Assembly (NCBI GenBank): GCA_963787415.1
Contig: CAWBCO010000007.1
Span: 186,001 to 250,000, forward strand
Source: CAVUWL01 sp963787415
GTDB taxonomy: Bacteria > Actinomycetota > Thermoleophilia > Solirubrobacterales > 70-9
DNA: 64,000 nucleotides
Direction: 5' to 3'
Below the pieces are notes generated by a model that was not told the origin of the DNA, searched no databases, and saw only the letters and a program-made list of their open reading frames with translations. The number at the start of each line of letters is the position of its first letter. Position 1 is the first letter of the stretch. Below, piece by piece: positions 48,953 to 56,680 of this stretch. A program made the position numbers and the translations under genes.

Positions 48953-49756
48953 TTGACACCTCGACAACGCCGTAGCACGATTGGGGGTGTCGTACTCGCG
49001 GTCGGGATAGCGGCCATACTGCTTGGGGCCAGCGCGGTCTGGGGCGAGCGATCGGATGTGGGCGGCCTGATCGTGTCGCTGGACGCGAGCATCTCGCCGC
49101 ACAGCCTGCCAAGGACACGGTATGTGCCGGCGACCCTTCGCCTCCACACCACGTTCAGGACCAGAGATGGAATGCTGACGCAGCGGCTGAAGGGATTGAC
49201 GATCGACCTCAGCCATCGCGGCAAGCTGTTCAACAAGGGTCTGCCGAGCTGCACAGTGCGCCAGCTGGAGCCATCCTCAGTGCGACGCGCTATCGGCCTC
49301 TGCGGCAACGCACTGGTTGGAAGCGGCCGGCTGCACGCGATCGTCGCGCTGCCGGAACAATCGCCCTTTCGATTCCGAGCGAGACTGCTTGCCTTCAACG
49401 GCCCGCCGGGACGAGGGCAGAGGACCATACTTGTCCTGGCCTATGAGGCGAGCCCTCAAACCTCCTTCGTCTTGCCCTTCGTGATCCATCGCAGCGGCTA
49501 TGACCTAGGGACGAGACTGACGACGCAGGTGCCGAAAGACGCCGGAGCCTCGGCCCACATTGGCGGCTTCACCATCACCATCAATCGCACCTTCACCTAC
49601 CGTGGGAAGCTGCGGAGTTACATTAGTGCAGATTGCCCGGTTCCGCGCGGCTTCACCGCCGGCATCATTCCTTTCGCGCGAGCGATCTACCACTTCGCCG
49701 ATACCCCGAACGTAGAAACAGTCCTCGCCCGAGGCTGCCGAGTCGCAGGCGGTTGA
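48953..49756 (+). CDS. P2: exported protein paired with P1
   Basis: The 267-residue protein starts at TTG 48953 (alternative TTG 48944, which overlaps P1) with a basic N-terminus and a hydrophobic segment (TIGGVVLAVGIAAILLGASA), so it is exported or membrane-anchored. The body is beta-rich: ASISPHSLPRTRYVPATLRL, LKGLTIDLSHRGKLFNKGLP, CTVRQLEPSS, CGNALVGSGRLHAIVALP, LLAFNGPP, and the end VLARGCRV. The 55497-56303 protein has the same blocks in the same order and almost the same length (268 residues). Four Cys are conserved between them. I recognise no named family. Confidence 0.75.
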   Translation: MTPRQRRSTIGGVVLAVGIAAILLGASAVWGERSDVGGLIVSLDASISPHSLPRTRYVPATLRLHTTFRTRDGMLTQRLKGLTIDLSHRGKLFNKGLPSCTVRQLEPSSVRRAIGLCGNALVGSGRLHAIVALPEQSPFRFRARLLAFNGPPGRGQRTILVLAYEASPQTSFVLPFVIHRSGYDLGTRLTTQVPKDAGASAHIGGFTITINRTFTYRGKLRSYISADCPVPRGFTAGIIPFARAIYHFADTPNVETVLARGCRVAGG

Positions 49757-50375
49757 GTGCCCGAGTGCGCCAATCCACGGGGATCCCTCGAGATTGGGAA
49801 CCGAGCGAATTCTTGAGCTCTCAATCGTCCGCTGAAACAACGGACAGCGGCAAGAGGAACCCTGCCTCAATGGCCCTATGGGTGTACTGTCAACACGAAC
49901 GAGACACCGTTGTTCAAAATTGAGTGAGTAACCCCTCCTGTCGTGCTTGTTGATCCCCGCTATCGACGGCAGCGTAGTCGGACGCGAAAGCCCAGCACGA
50001 AGCGCTCGGGCCTGGCCACCTATCCGGCGCCGAGGCTGGTTCGGTCCTTCGCCCCTCTCCAGGCTCGCCATCAAGCCGACGCGCTGTTCGTCCCTGTCAG
50101 CAGGCGTTGGCAGCGCTGAGGATGCCGAGGGTCGCCAGATCGACGTTCAGATCACATACCTCCATGGCAATCTCGCTGGTGCACCGTGCAATTTGCCATC
50201 GATACGTCGACCTGTTCCACATGCCTTAGGGTTGGCGGAACATCAACCCTACCTGGGAGCTGCGGTGCGCTGCTCGCTGATTGTTATCGCATTTGCGAAG
50301 GTCGGTTCAACGGTCCCTGGTAGGGACCGGGCCGATCCGTTGTAGCCCGGCTCGCGAGACCGAGGCTAGAGTCGG
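49757..50375. other. Intergenic region after P2
   Basis: No supported gene. It contains a perfect 8-bp hairpin at 50311-50329 (CGGTCCCT, loop GGT, AGGGACCG), a candidate terminator for the convergent units. Short open frames lack domain-like features. Confidence 0.5.
50311..50329. terminator. Hairpin between convergent genes
   Basis: Perfect 8-bp stem with a 3-nt loop between P2 and the convergent 50376-51071 gene. No T-tract is present, so terminator activity is uncertain. Confidence 0.4.
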
Positions 50376-51071
50376 TCATCCAAACAGTGCCCCGTTCATG
50401 GTCTCCTTTGCGAGCTCCAACATGTGCGAAAGCGACAGGTGGGTCATACCCGCCTGCGCACCTGCCGAAAGGTTGACCATCCTTCCGAGCCCCCTGCTCC
50501 CGCCGATCCACGCGAGGACCCCGACCTCCTGTAGCGGTGGCTCCCCGACGCAGCTCGGTGGCCCGACCCAGTTGTCGTACAGGATTTCGGATTCGCAGGG
50601 CAGCTCACCCTGCGAGGTCTGATCGCCGCTATAGAAGTACTCCTGACTCCCGAATCGCAGCTTTGTACCGACAGCACCAAAGCTGAGCCCGTGCGAGCTG
50701 GCATTGCGGCTTATCAGCCCTTTCTGCAAGTTGAACAGCGCCTTCGTGGTCGGCAAGATGGAGATCAAAAGTGAGGGGACGTATTTGATTTGCTGGTAAG
50801 GCACTGCCGTGGTCGCCAGGACGTTCGCCCGCGCGGCGCTCACCCCGTAGTAGGTGCACGAAGTTCCGTGGACGAGGGTATGGACCAGGTGCAGATGACC
50901 GACCAGGAGAAGCGAGCTGATCTTGTTCGTCGAGAACCCCGAACACCTCGGGACCGTCGGCAGCCTGACCTTGGCCGAAGCGCTGGAGGCGACAACGGAG
51001 AGCCCAGCGACGATCAACACAAAGGTCAGCGCCAATCTCGTACCAGCTTTCGAGGACCATGTCCGTCCCAT
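50376..51071 (-). CDS. Hypothetical secreted protein
   Basis: The 231-residue protein starts at ATG 51071 (MGRTWSSKAG) with a signal peptide whose core is LALTFVLIVAGLSVVASSAS. The mature part has a Cys pair region VPRCSGFSTNKI and TSCTYYGVSAARANVLA, followed by GTKLRFGSQEYFYSGD, LPCESEILYDNWVGPPSC and a C-terminal helical ELAKETMNGALFG. Four Cys may form two disulfides. I recognise no family. The frame is open to 51104, but the first residues there lack signal character. It sits near the right edge of the putative island. Confidence 0.6.
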   Translation of the reverse strand: MGRTWSSKAGTRLALTFVLIVAGLSVVASSASAKVRLPTVPRCSGFSTNKISSLLLVGHLHLVHTLVHGTSCTYYGVSAARANVLATTAVPYQQIKYVPSLLISILPTTKALFNLQKGLISRNASSHGLSFGAVGTKLRFGSQEYFYSGDQTSQGELPCESEILYDNWVGPPSCVGEPPLQEVGVLAWIGGSRGLGRMVNLSAGAQAGMTHLSLSHMLELAKETMNGALFG

Positions 51072-51339
51072 CTCGCTTAAGCCTACTTCAGCTTGGCCAA
51101 TCACCTTGACTGAGCAATCAAGCTGAAACTCGTTCCGCTCGCGACGAGGTAGAGATGGGTGAGTGATAGGACCGGGCGGTAGGGCGGGCGCTGCCCAACC
51201 AGTGTCGGTCCGCGCGAGGCCAGCTTGAACTCTTCCGTGACGGCGATGATCCCGTCGAGGTGGTCGAGCCGCTTCTCACACGGCCCCCAGGGCAGTCGAC
51301 AACAAGGCAGTCGCTCCACTTCGGGCGAAGAGGGCATGG

Positions 51340-51666
51340 GTGGCGACCCAGGTGACTACTGCCCCGGCATCGGAGATGTCGCAGTTGCAGCGCCAGATCG
51401 CCTATGACCGGCTGCTCGACCGCCTCTATGAGATCGACGAGGGGTGGATCCTGAAGGGAGCCACAGCTCCGCTGGCACGTGACCCCGGTGTCAGGGCGAC
51501 CATCGACATCGACGTCAACCGCAAGTTCGCCGCCGATGAGGCCGAATGCGAGCTGCGCGACGTGGCGGCACTCGATCTCAATGACTGGTTCAGTTTTGAG
51601 ATCGAGCGCCCCGAGATGGTCGGTGACCGTGGCTTGGGCAAGAAAGGGCGGCGCAGCAGGCTTTAG
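51340..51666 (+). pseudogene. AbiEii-type nucleotidyltransferase toxin fragment
   Basis: The 108 residues read QLQRQIAYDRLLDRLYEIDE, GWILKGATAPLARDPGVRAT and IDIDVNRKFAADEAE, which match the N-terminal nucleotidyltransferase region of AbiEii/AbiGii-family toxins: WxLKGGTAL is followed by the catalytic DxD (DID). The usual C-terminal two thirds are missing, so this is a truncated remnant. It stops 34 bp before the tRNA-Arg fragment. AbiE systems are type IV toxin-antitoxin phage defences; no AbiEi antitoxin is visible. Start and exact boundaries are uncertain. Such genes commonly travel in genomic islands. Confidence 0.65.
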
Positions 51667-51700
51667 CAGTTTAGAGCCGCTTTCCAAACCTCTAGGTCAC

Positions 51701-51741
51701 CTTCTAAGGAATAGGCCGCAGGTTCGAATCCTGCTCGGGGC
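51701..51741 (+). repeat. Putative att-like repeat, right copy (tRNA-Arg 3' fragment)
   Basis: This 41-bp fragment repeats the 3' half of tRNA-Arg (26634-26674) with two differences. The upstream bases do not match the 5' half, so it is not a functional tRNA. Its loop reads CTTCTAA, giving a UCU anticodon, so it may derive from a different tRNA-Arg gene. It is the candidate right border of an island. Confidence 0.7.
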
Positions 51742-51881
51742 GTCGTCGAAAAGCCTTTCCAACGTCAAACAAGGTCGGAACAGAAAGGAGGTAGTCCGGC
51801 TGATTCGCTGGGTCTAAATCATGAGCGGATCTGATTTCGAAGTGCATCGTCCCAGCTCGTCGCGCGTTAAGGGCGCGATCC

Positions 51882-52382
51882 TCACGAAGGCTTTGGTATC
51901 GCCTTTATTCCGAGTTCGGTCAGCTTGCGATCCAAAGCGGCGATAGACGCCGTGTCGACGTAGAAGTCGTTCTGCTCGACGATCTTGCCCCAACGCGTTC
52001 GCAGCACAAGCGCGGTGCGGTTTTGGTAGATGCGAGTGCCGTCCGGGGCGTCGGCATGATCGTCAAAGCGCGCCCACAGGATCATCGACCATGGTGGCCC
52101 GCTGATCGCGATCTGTCGGATCTCTCCCTGGATGTGCGCGGCGGTGAAGTTCTGCAAGAAGCGCTCCATGCCCGCCTTGCCCACCCAGTCTCCTGACCAC
52201 CGATGATCGCCTTCGTTGAAATGCAGAACGAAGTGGTCTGCGTAGGCGGCCAGCAGACTGGAGTAGTCACCGGCGTTGAGTCTTCTGACGTCCCTGGCGA
52301 ACTTGCGAAGCAGCAGCTGCGGAATCAGCATCCGAGCGGCGGTCGCGAGACTGAAACCAAGGATCAAGCCCCTCGTTCGCAT
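51882..52382 (-). CDS. SnoaL/NTF2-like protein
   Basis: The 166-residue protein has an N-terminal hydrophobic anchor-like segment (LILGFSLATAARMLIPQLLL) and an NTF2-like cone fold with LNAGDYSSLLAAYADHFVLHF, HRWSGDWVGKAGMERFLQNF, WSMILWARFDDHAD and WGKIVEQNDFYVD. SnoaL-like folds serve as small-molecule cyclases, isomerases or binding proteins. The substrate is not indicated. It lies alone on the minus strand just outside the right repeat. Confidence 0.7.
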   Translation of the reverse strand: MRTRGLILGFSLATAARMLIPQLLLRKFARDVRRLNAGDYSSLLAAYADHFVLHFNEGDHRWSGDWVGKAGMERFLQNFTAAHIQGEIRQIAISGPPWSMILWARFDDHADAPDGTRIYQNRTALVLRTRWGKIVEQNDFYVDTASIAALDRKLTELGIKAIPKPS

Positions 52383-53045
52383 CTGCGCATATCCTCTCTC
52401 TAGGTAGATCTCTCTAGCGATTAAATCTACACCTCACGACTTCAAATTCCAGGCGGGAGGCTATCCCTGGATTCCTGCCATCGGCCGGGGAGCATCGCTC
52501 TGGCGGTTGCGCCGCTGATCCTGTTCGCCGCGCCGCAAACGTAGCGCCGATGGATTCAGACCTCACCGCAGAGTCAGGCCAGCGCCGGCAACCTACGCCT
52601 CAAGCAGCAAGTCTCGCGAGCAGAGCAGGAGTCGTCGAGGTCGGAGGCCGAATGCAGACCAGCTTCGCAAGAGTGCGCCCGACGCTGACAGAGCAGGGGA
52701 CTCCTTCGCCAAGGTTGCCGCTTGCCGAGAGGTCACCGGGGCGCCCTCGGGATGGTCCTAATAGCGTTCCTTCAGCGACGTATGGACCACCCGCAGCTCA
52801 TCGCGCTCGACGCCGAGTAGTTCGCGTGCTTTTCGTCATGTCAACTGAGCACCTGCCCGATCCAAGCGCTCGCCCAGCACCAGGGTGAAGCCATGCTGTT
52901 GACGCACAGATGACATGAGAGATCCGCCTTCCAAGCTCGACCATCGCAATCGTAGCCGTCGCCCGTGAGCTCTGCACCATCATCCGGGCCGCGATGATCG
53001 CCGCTAGGCGAGGAGGTGGCCGCTGTATCTCTGGCCGCGCGAGCG
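52383..53045. other. Intergenic region, no gene recognised
   Basis: About 660 bp with only short open frames on both strands and no convincing motif or ribosome-binding site. It may contain decayed coding sequence. I see no mobile-element ends. Confidence 0.45.
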
Positions 53046-54566
53046 TCAGGAGATACGCTCGCGCTCCAGCGCCAGCCCGCTCAACTCATAGGCTCCCGGG
53101 TCTATCCGCGCTGTTTTTCGTCGATAGGCACTCCACAGCCAGGGCCACTGATTTGGGTCGTTGCCATTCTCATCGACGTACCAGCTCGTGCAGCCGGAAT
53201 GCCAGACCGTTCCGGCGAGCGCCGCGCGCAGCTCTCGGTCAAAGTCCTCTGCCGTCTCGCGTCGAAGCTCGATCCTCGTCGCCTTGGCGCCCTTGAGCCG
53301 ATCAAGCGCCGCAATCACATGGGCTACACCCGCCTCGATCGTGTAGATCACCGAACCTGTTCCTCCGTTCGTGTTCGGCCCGTAGAGCAAAAACATATTG
53401 GGGAAGCTGGGCACGCTCAGGCCCAGATACGCGCGCGGAACCCCCGCCCACTCCTGCGCCAGGGTCCTCCCCTCAACACCGATGACATCCATCGGTGCGA
53501 CGAAGCCGTGTGACTTGAAACCTGTCGCTAGCACGATCACGTCGACTGCGCGCTGAACACCGTCATCTGTGCAAATCCCGGTCGGTGTTATTTCAGCGAT
53601 CCGATCCGAGATGAGTTCGACGTTGGACATCGTCAGAGTCCGATACCACTCATCGGTGAGCATCATCCGCTTGCATCCGACCTCATCGCGCGGCGTGACC
53701 TTGAGACGCAGGTCGGGGTCCTTGATCTCCTTCGTAATCTGTCGGAGTGCTGCGGCGCGCAGCGGCGGGAGAAGCCAACGCCGTCCGGTGATCGCGGCCG
53801 CACCCACCTCCATGAAGGCAAAGACCGCCGCCCGATCGAGCCGCTGCAGGACGGGGAAGCGCTCAAAGAGTCGCTTGGTGTGCTCCCGGTAGGCGAAATC
53901 CATCTTCGGCAATGTCCAGCCCGGGGAGCGCTGATAGACATCAAGCTTCTCGACTTCGGGCTGAATCGCCGCCACGATCTGAACCGCGCTGCAACCGGTT
54001 CCGACCACTGCCACTCGTTTCCCTTTGAGCTCCACGTCGTGTCGCCATTCAGCGCTATGGAAGGCAGGGCCCTCGAAGGTCTCAAGTCCCGGGAACGAGG
54101 GGGTGGAAGGGATCGACAGCTGGCCGCAGGCGGTAAGCAAAACATCGGCCTCGTGAGTGCCGGTGCTCGTCTCCAAGCTCCAACGGTTGTCTTGCTCTTC
54201 CCAGTGCGCGCTGATCACCTCGGTGTCGGTGTGGAATCGATCTCCGACTCCGTAGCGACGAATGACATCCTCCAGGTAGGCTTGGATCTCGGCTTGCGGT
54301 GCGTAGCGGCGTGACCAGCGGGGGTTCGGCGCGAACGAGAACTCATAGAGGTGGGAAGGGACGTCGCAGGCCGCGCCCGGATAGGTGTTGCTGTGCCAGA
54401 CGCCTCCGATCCGCTTCTCCCGCTCGAATACTGTGACGTCGTCATATCCCGCCCGCTGAAGCATCACGGCGGCGCCGACGCCGCCGAAGCCACCACCTAC
54501 CACGGCGATCGAGAGCGGTCGACCTCGATCTCCGTTGCGTCTGCTCTTGTCGGTGGCGACGCTCAC
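53046..54566 (-). CDS. Flavin-containing monooxygenase (FMO/BVMO-type)
   Basis: The FAD-binding Rossmann motif VVGGGFGGVGAAVML lies near the N-terminus, followed by REKRIGGVWHSNTYPGAACD. The family fingerprint FEGPAFHSAEWRHD (FxGxxxHxxxW) is near residue 155, and the NADPH-binding Rossmann motif reads VVGTGCSAVQIV. VDVIVLATGF and FPNMFLLYGPNTNGG lie in the C-terminal half. Such enzymes insert oxygen into ketones (Baeyer-Villiger) or oxidise heteroatoms; the substrate is not evident. GTG 54566 was chosen because the residues before it (up to ATG 54605 and beyond) lack family character. It stands alone, divergent from a small gene at 54971. Confidence 0.88.
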   Translation of the reverse strand: MSVATDKSRRNGDRGRPLSIAVVGGGFGGVGAAVMLQRAGYDDVTVFEREKRIGGVWHSNTYPGAACDVPSHLYEFSFAPNPRWSRRYAPQAEIQAYLEDVIRRYGVGDRFHTDTEVISAHWEEQDNRWSLETSTGTHEADVLLTACGQLSIPSTPSFPGLETFEGPAFHSAEWRHDVELKGKRVAVVGTGCSAVQIVAAIQPEVEKLDVYQRSPGWTLPKMDFAYREHTKRLFERFPVLQRLDRAAVFAFMEVGAAAITGRRWLLPPLRAAALRQITKEIKDPDLRLKVTPRDEVGCKRMMLTDEWYRTLTMSNVELISDRIAEITPTGICTDDGVQRAVDVIVLATGFKSHGFVAPMDVIGVEGRTLAQEWAGVPRAYLGLSVPSFPNMFLLYGPNTNGGTGSVIYTIEAGVAHVIAALDRLKGAKATRIELRRETAEDFDRELRAALAGTVWHSGCTSWYVDENGNDPNQWPWLWSAYRRKTARIDPGAYELSGLALERERIS

Positions 54567-54970
54567 AGAGCAGACCCTACCCCGTGGATGGCTGTTGGTT
54601 TCCATTGGCTTCAGCTGGCCAAGGCTGGTTGGTCGGCTGAAACTTCGGATTGGTTGTGAAGATGGTCGAATGGTCGAGGATCGACTGCAAGATCCTCGAC
54701 CAGTATCTGGTGCCAAGGAGGAGCACCGCCGCCGCCAGAGTCTTGTCGCTACCTCCTCGAGGGTTGGGGCCGTGATCGCCAGTTCATTTGGGTTCTGTCG
54801 AGGACTGTCAGCTGGATTCAGACCAGCGAGCCACGGCGTCGATGGTTGGCGCTCGACTGAAATTGCTGCTGGCGTGTTTGAGGCGTGGCCTGAAGCAACA
54901 TTTAGGGCAAAGCTAGTCGCCGTGAAGACCACCGGTCCGGCATGGTCATTCCCCGCGCTACCCTTTCTCT
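54567..54970. other. Intergenic region upstream of the monooxygenase
   Basis: About 400 bp between divergent genes with no supported gene. It presumably holds the monooxygenase promoter. No operator-like palindrome stood out by eye. Confidence 0.4.
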
Positions 54971-55207
54971 ATGACCGAGGAGCAGGCAAAAGCGCAGTGT
55001 GGCCGCTTCGCGGCCGAGCACCCCGATCGTGAGACTCACCGCTGGGTTCCCGTAGGCAAGGGTGGAGACGAGTGGACCGTCGCAAAGATTGGCCTTGCAC
55101 CCGCGATTGAGAGTACATCGACCGAGGTACGAGCCCAAGAGCGCCCGTCTCCTGAGGATCCAAGATCCAAGATCCCTTGGCAGAACCCCCCGTCTGGCAT
55201 CGCCTAG
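54971..55207 (+). CDS. Small hypothetical protein
   Basis: The 78-residue protein starts MTEEQAKAQCGRFAAEHPD and continues RETHRWVPVGKGGDEWTV, an arrangement that looks like a compact soluble protein. The later third is Pro/Ser-rich and less convincing, so the true end could have been altered by a frameshift. No family is recognised. It is divergent from the monooxygenase. Confidence 0.45.
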   Translation: MTEEQAKAQCGRFAAEHPDRETHRWVPVGKGGDEWTVAKIGLAPAIESTSTEVRAQERPSPEDPRSKIPWQNPPSGIA

Positions 55208-55496
55208 CGAGATCCCGACCGAGTACTACGGACGATCCGCCCGCCGCGATGCTCATCTGGCGATGGCCAGGGTACGTCATCGACTTCATCCCGTCGCCCC
55301 CTGCAGACGAAAACATCTCGGGCTGGCCCTACCCTTATTTGCTATCGACCCTCCCTCGCACGACTCTTCGATGTTTTGAAATGGTCGAAGCCGCGCAATC
55401 GCTCGACTTCAGTCGACCAATCGACGGCAGCGCCCAGGGGATGCGGCGGCAGCGTCGGGGGACATGCTCAACCAAGCATCTATTCCTAGCCAGCCT

Positions 55497-56303
55497 TCAC
55501 CTAACCCCGCAAGTTGAAGTCAGGGTCGAGGTGAGCGTCTTGCCGGCGAAGAGGAAGCTGGTGCGCGCCAGGGAAAAGAGGGCGCTGCGTACTCCCTTGG
55601 GGGCAGGACAGCCGGAACTGAGGAAGCTGTGCTTTACCCCGCGGTAGGAGTATAGACGCGAAAGGGTCATTTCGATCCCGGTGAGGTTGCGTTTGCCGCC
55701 AAGTGATTTTGAAAGGTTGGCCGTCAGTGTGGTGCCATAGGGGCCGTGACCTTGGTTACTGATTTGGAAAGTGATCACGTAGGAGGAGGAGAACGGTTTG
55801 TTGCTGTAGATGTGACCGAGCAGAACCTGGCGACCATGTTCGCGGCCGTTGAATACGAGCAGGCGCCCCTGCGTCGGATAGGGAGCCGCTCCGGGCAGCG
55901 AGAGAATCGCCGAAAAGCTGCCCTGACCGACCAGGGAGGAGCGGCAGTCGGCGAGGGCGCGGCCGTTTGAGGCGGGCTGGATCTGGGGCAGGCTGCAGAC
56001 CGGCAAGCCACTGTAGTCGAGGCGCCCGCTTCGGTTGATTTCGATTTTCATCAGATTTAGATGGGGTGGCTGGCTTTCGTCGGTAGTCGCAACCTGACCG
56101 GTAACCGTGACAGCGATTGGCGCCGTTCCGGAACGAGGCAGGGCGTGCGGGGAGATCTTGCCGGTCACGGTGACCCGCAGGTTGCCGCTCTGGGTAATTT
56201 CAGCGTGGGCAAAGGCAGCGCTGATGGCAAGTAGACCGACCAAGCCAAAGGCAAGGACGATGCGAAGCTGCAGCCGGCGGATAGGGGTGATGGTAGTAAT
56301 CAT
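55497..56303 (-). CDS. P2b: paralogue of P2, exported
   Basis: The 268-residue protein has an N-terminal signal peptide (LQLRIVLAFGLVGLLAISAA) and the same order of blocks as P2: GKISPHALPRSGTAPIAVTV, IEINRSGRLDYSGLP, CSLPQIQPASNGRALADC, LVGQGSFSAILSLPG, LLVFNGREHG, LYSYRGVKHSFLSSGC and a C-terminal Cys. No named family is recognised. Its ATG at 56303 directly follows the stop of the P1-like remnant. It is last in the B3-A3-C-P1b-P2b run on the minus strand, whereas P2 is linked to MMPL, so the pair associates with two kinds of neighbours. Confidence 0.72.
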   Translation of the reverse strand: MITTITPIRRLQLRIVLAFGLVGLLAISAAFAHAEITQSGNLRVTVTGKISPHALPRSGTAPIAVTVTGQVATTDESQPPHLNLMKIEINRSGRLDYSGLPVCSLPQIQPASNGRALADCRSSLVGQGSFSAILSLPGAAPYPTQGRLLVFNGREHGRQVLLGHIYSNKPFSSSYVITFQISNQGHGPYGTTLTANLSKSLGGKRNLTGIEMTLSRLYSYRGVKHSFLSSGCPAPKGVRSALFSLARTSFLFAGKTLTSTLTSTCGVR

Positions 56304-56600
56304 CTAGGTAAGCCTTGCTTTGGTGGGCTTGCAGTAGTGAAAGTCGGAGCCCAGAACCGTGTCCTTGGCAAGTTCGTTGTGGATGGGCGTGAGAACAATC
56401 TTCTCAGCGAGCTTCATATTGACTTACTTGAGCTTCTTGAGACTTCCTCGGAGCAACCGATGTCGGCTTGATCTGAGCGACCCACTTGGTCAGGGTGCTC
56501 TGGTCGGCGTCGCGCTGGGGGATCACTTCGAACTCGGCGGGCGTCGTAGCCTTAGCGGCCTTGTGGAAGGCAGCGAACGCGCCCGCGAACACAGGAATCG
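56304..56600 (-). pseudogene. P1b: P1-like remnant, frameshifted
   Basis: One frame gives VFAGAFAAFHKAAKATTPAE followed by FEVIPQRDADQSTLTKWVAQ, which parallels P1 (QFARASQIF, then RIGLVPRPNAEKPTLARWF). A second frame gives KLAEKIVLTPIHNELAKDTV and LGSDFHYCKPTKARLT with a stop just before P2b, parallel to the P1 end NVVLTFEFHSCRF. The N-terminal signal region is missing or scrambled. It is therefore a decayed P1 paralogue (or a sequence with errors) next to P2b. Confidence 0.6.
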
Positions 56601-56680
56601 CAAAGTCTCTCTAGTTCCAATCTCTGCCTCTCTTTCAGTCTCGTACCTCGTAGAACACACTTCATGAGATTGGATGCGGT

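Noticed and set aside
51701..51741. A second functional tRNA-Arg
   Set aside because: The 5' half, with acceptor and D arm, is missing, so it cannot fold as a tRNA.
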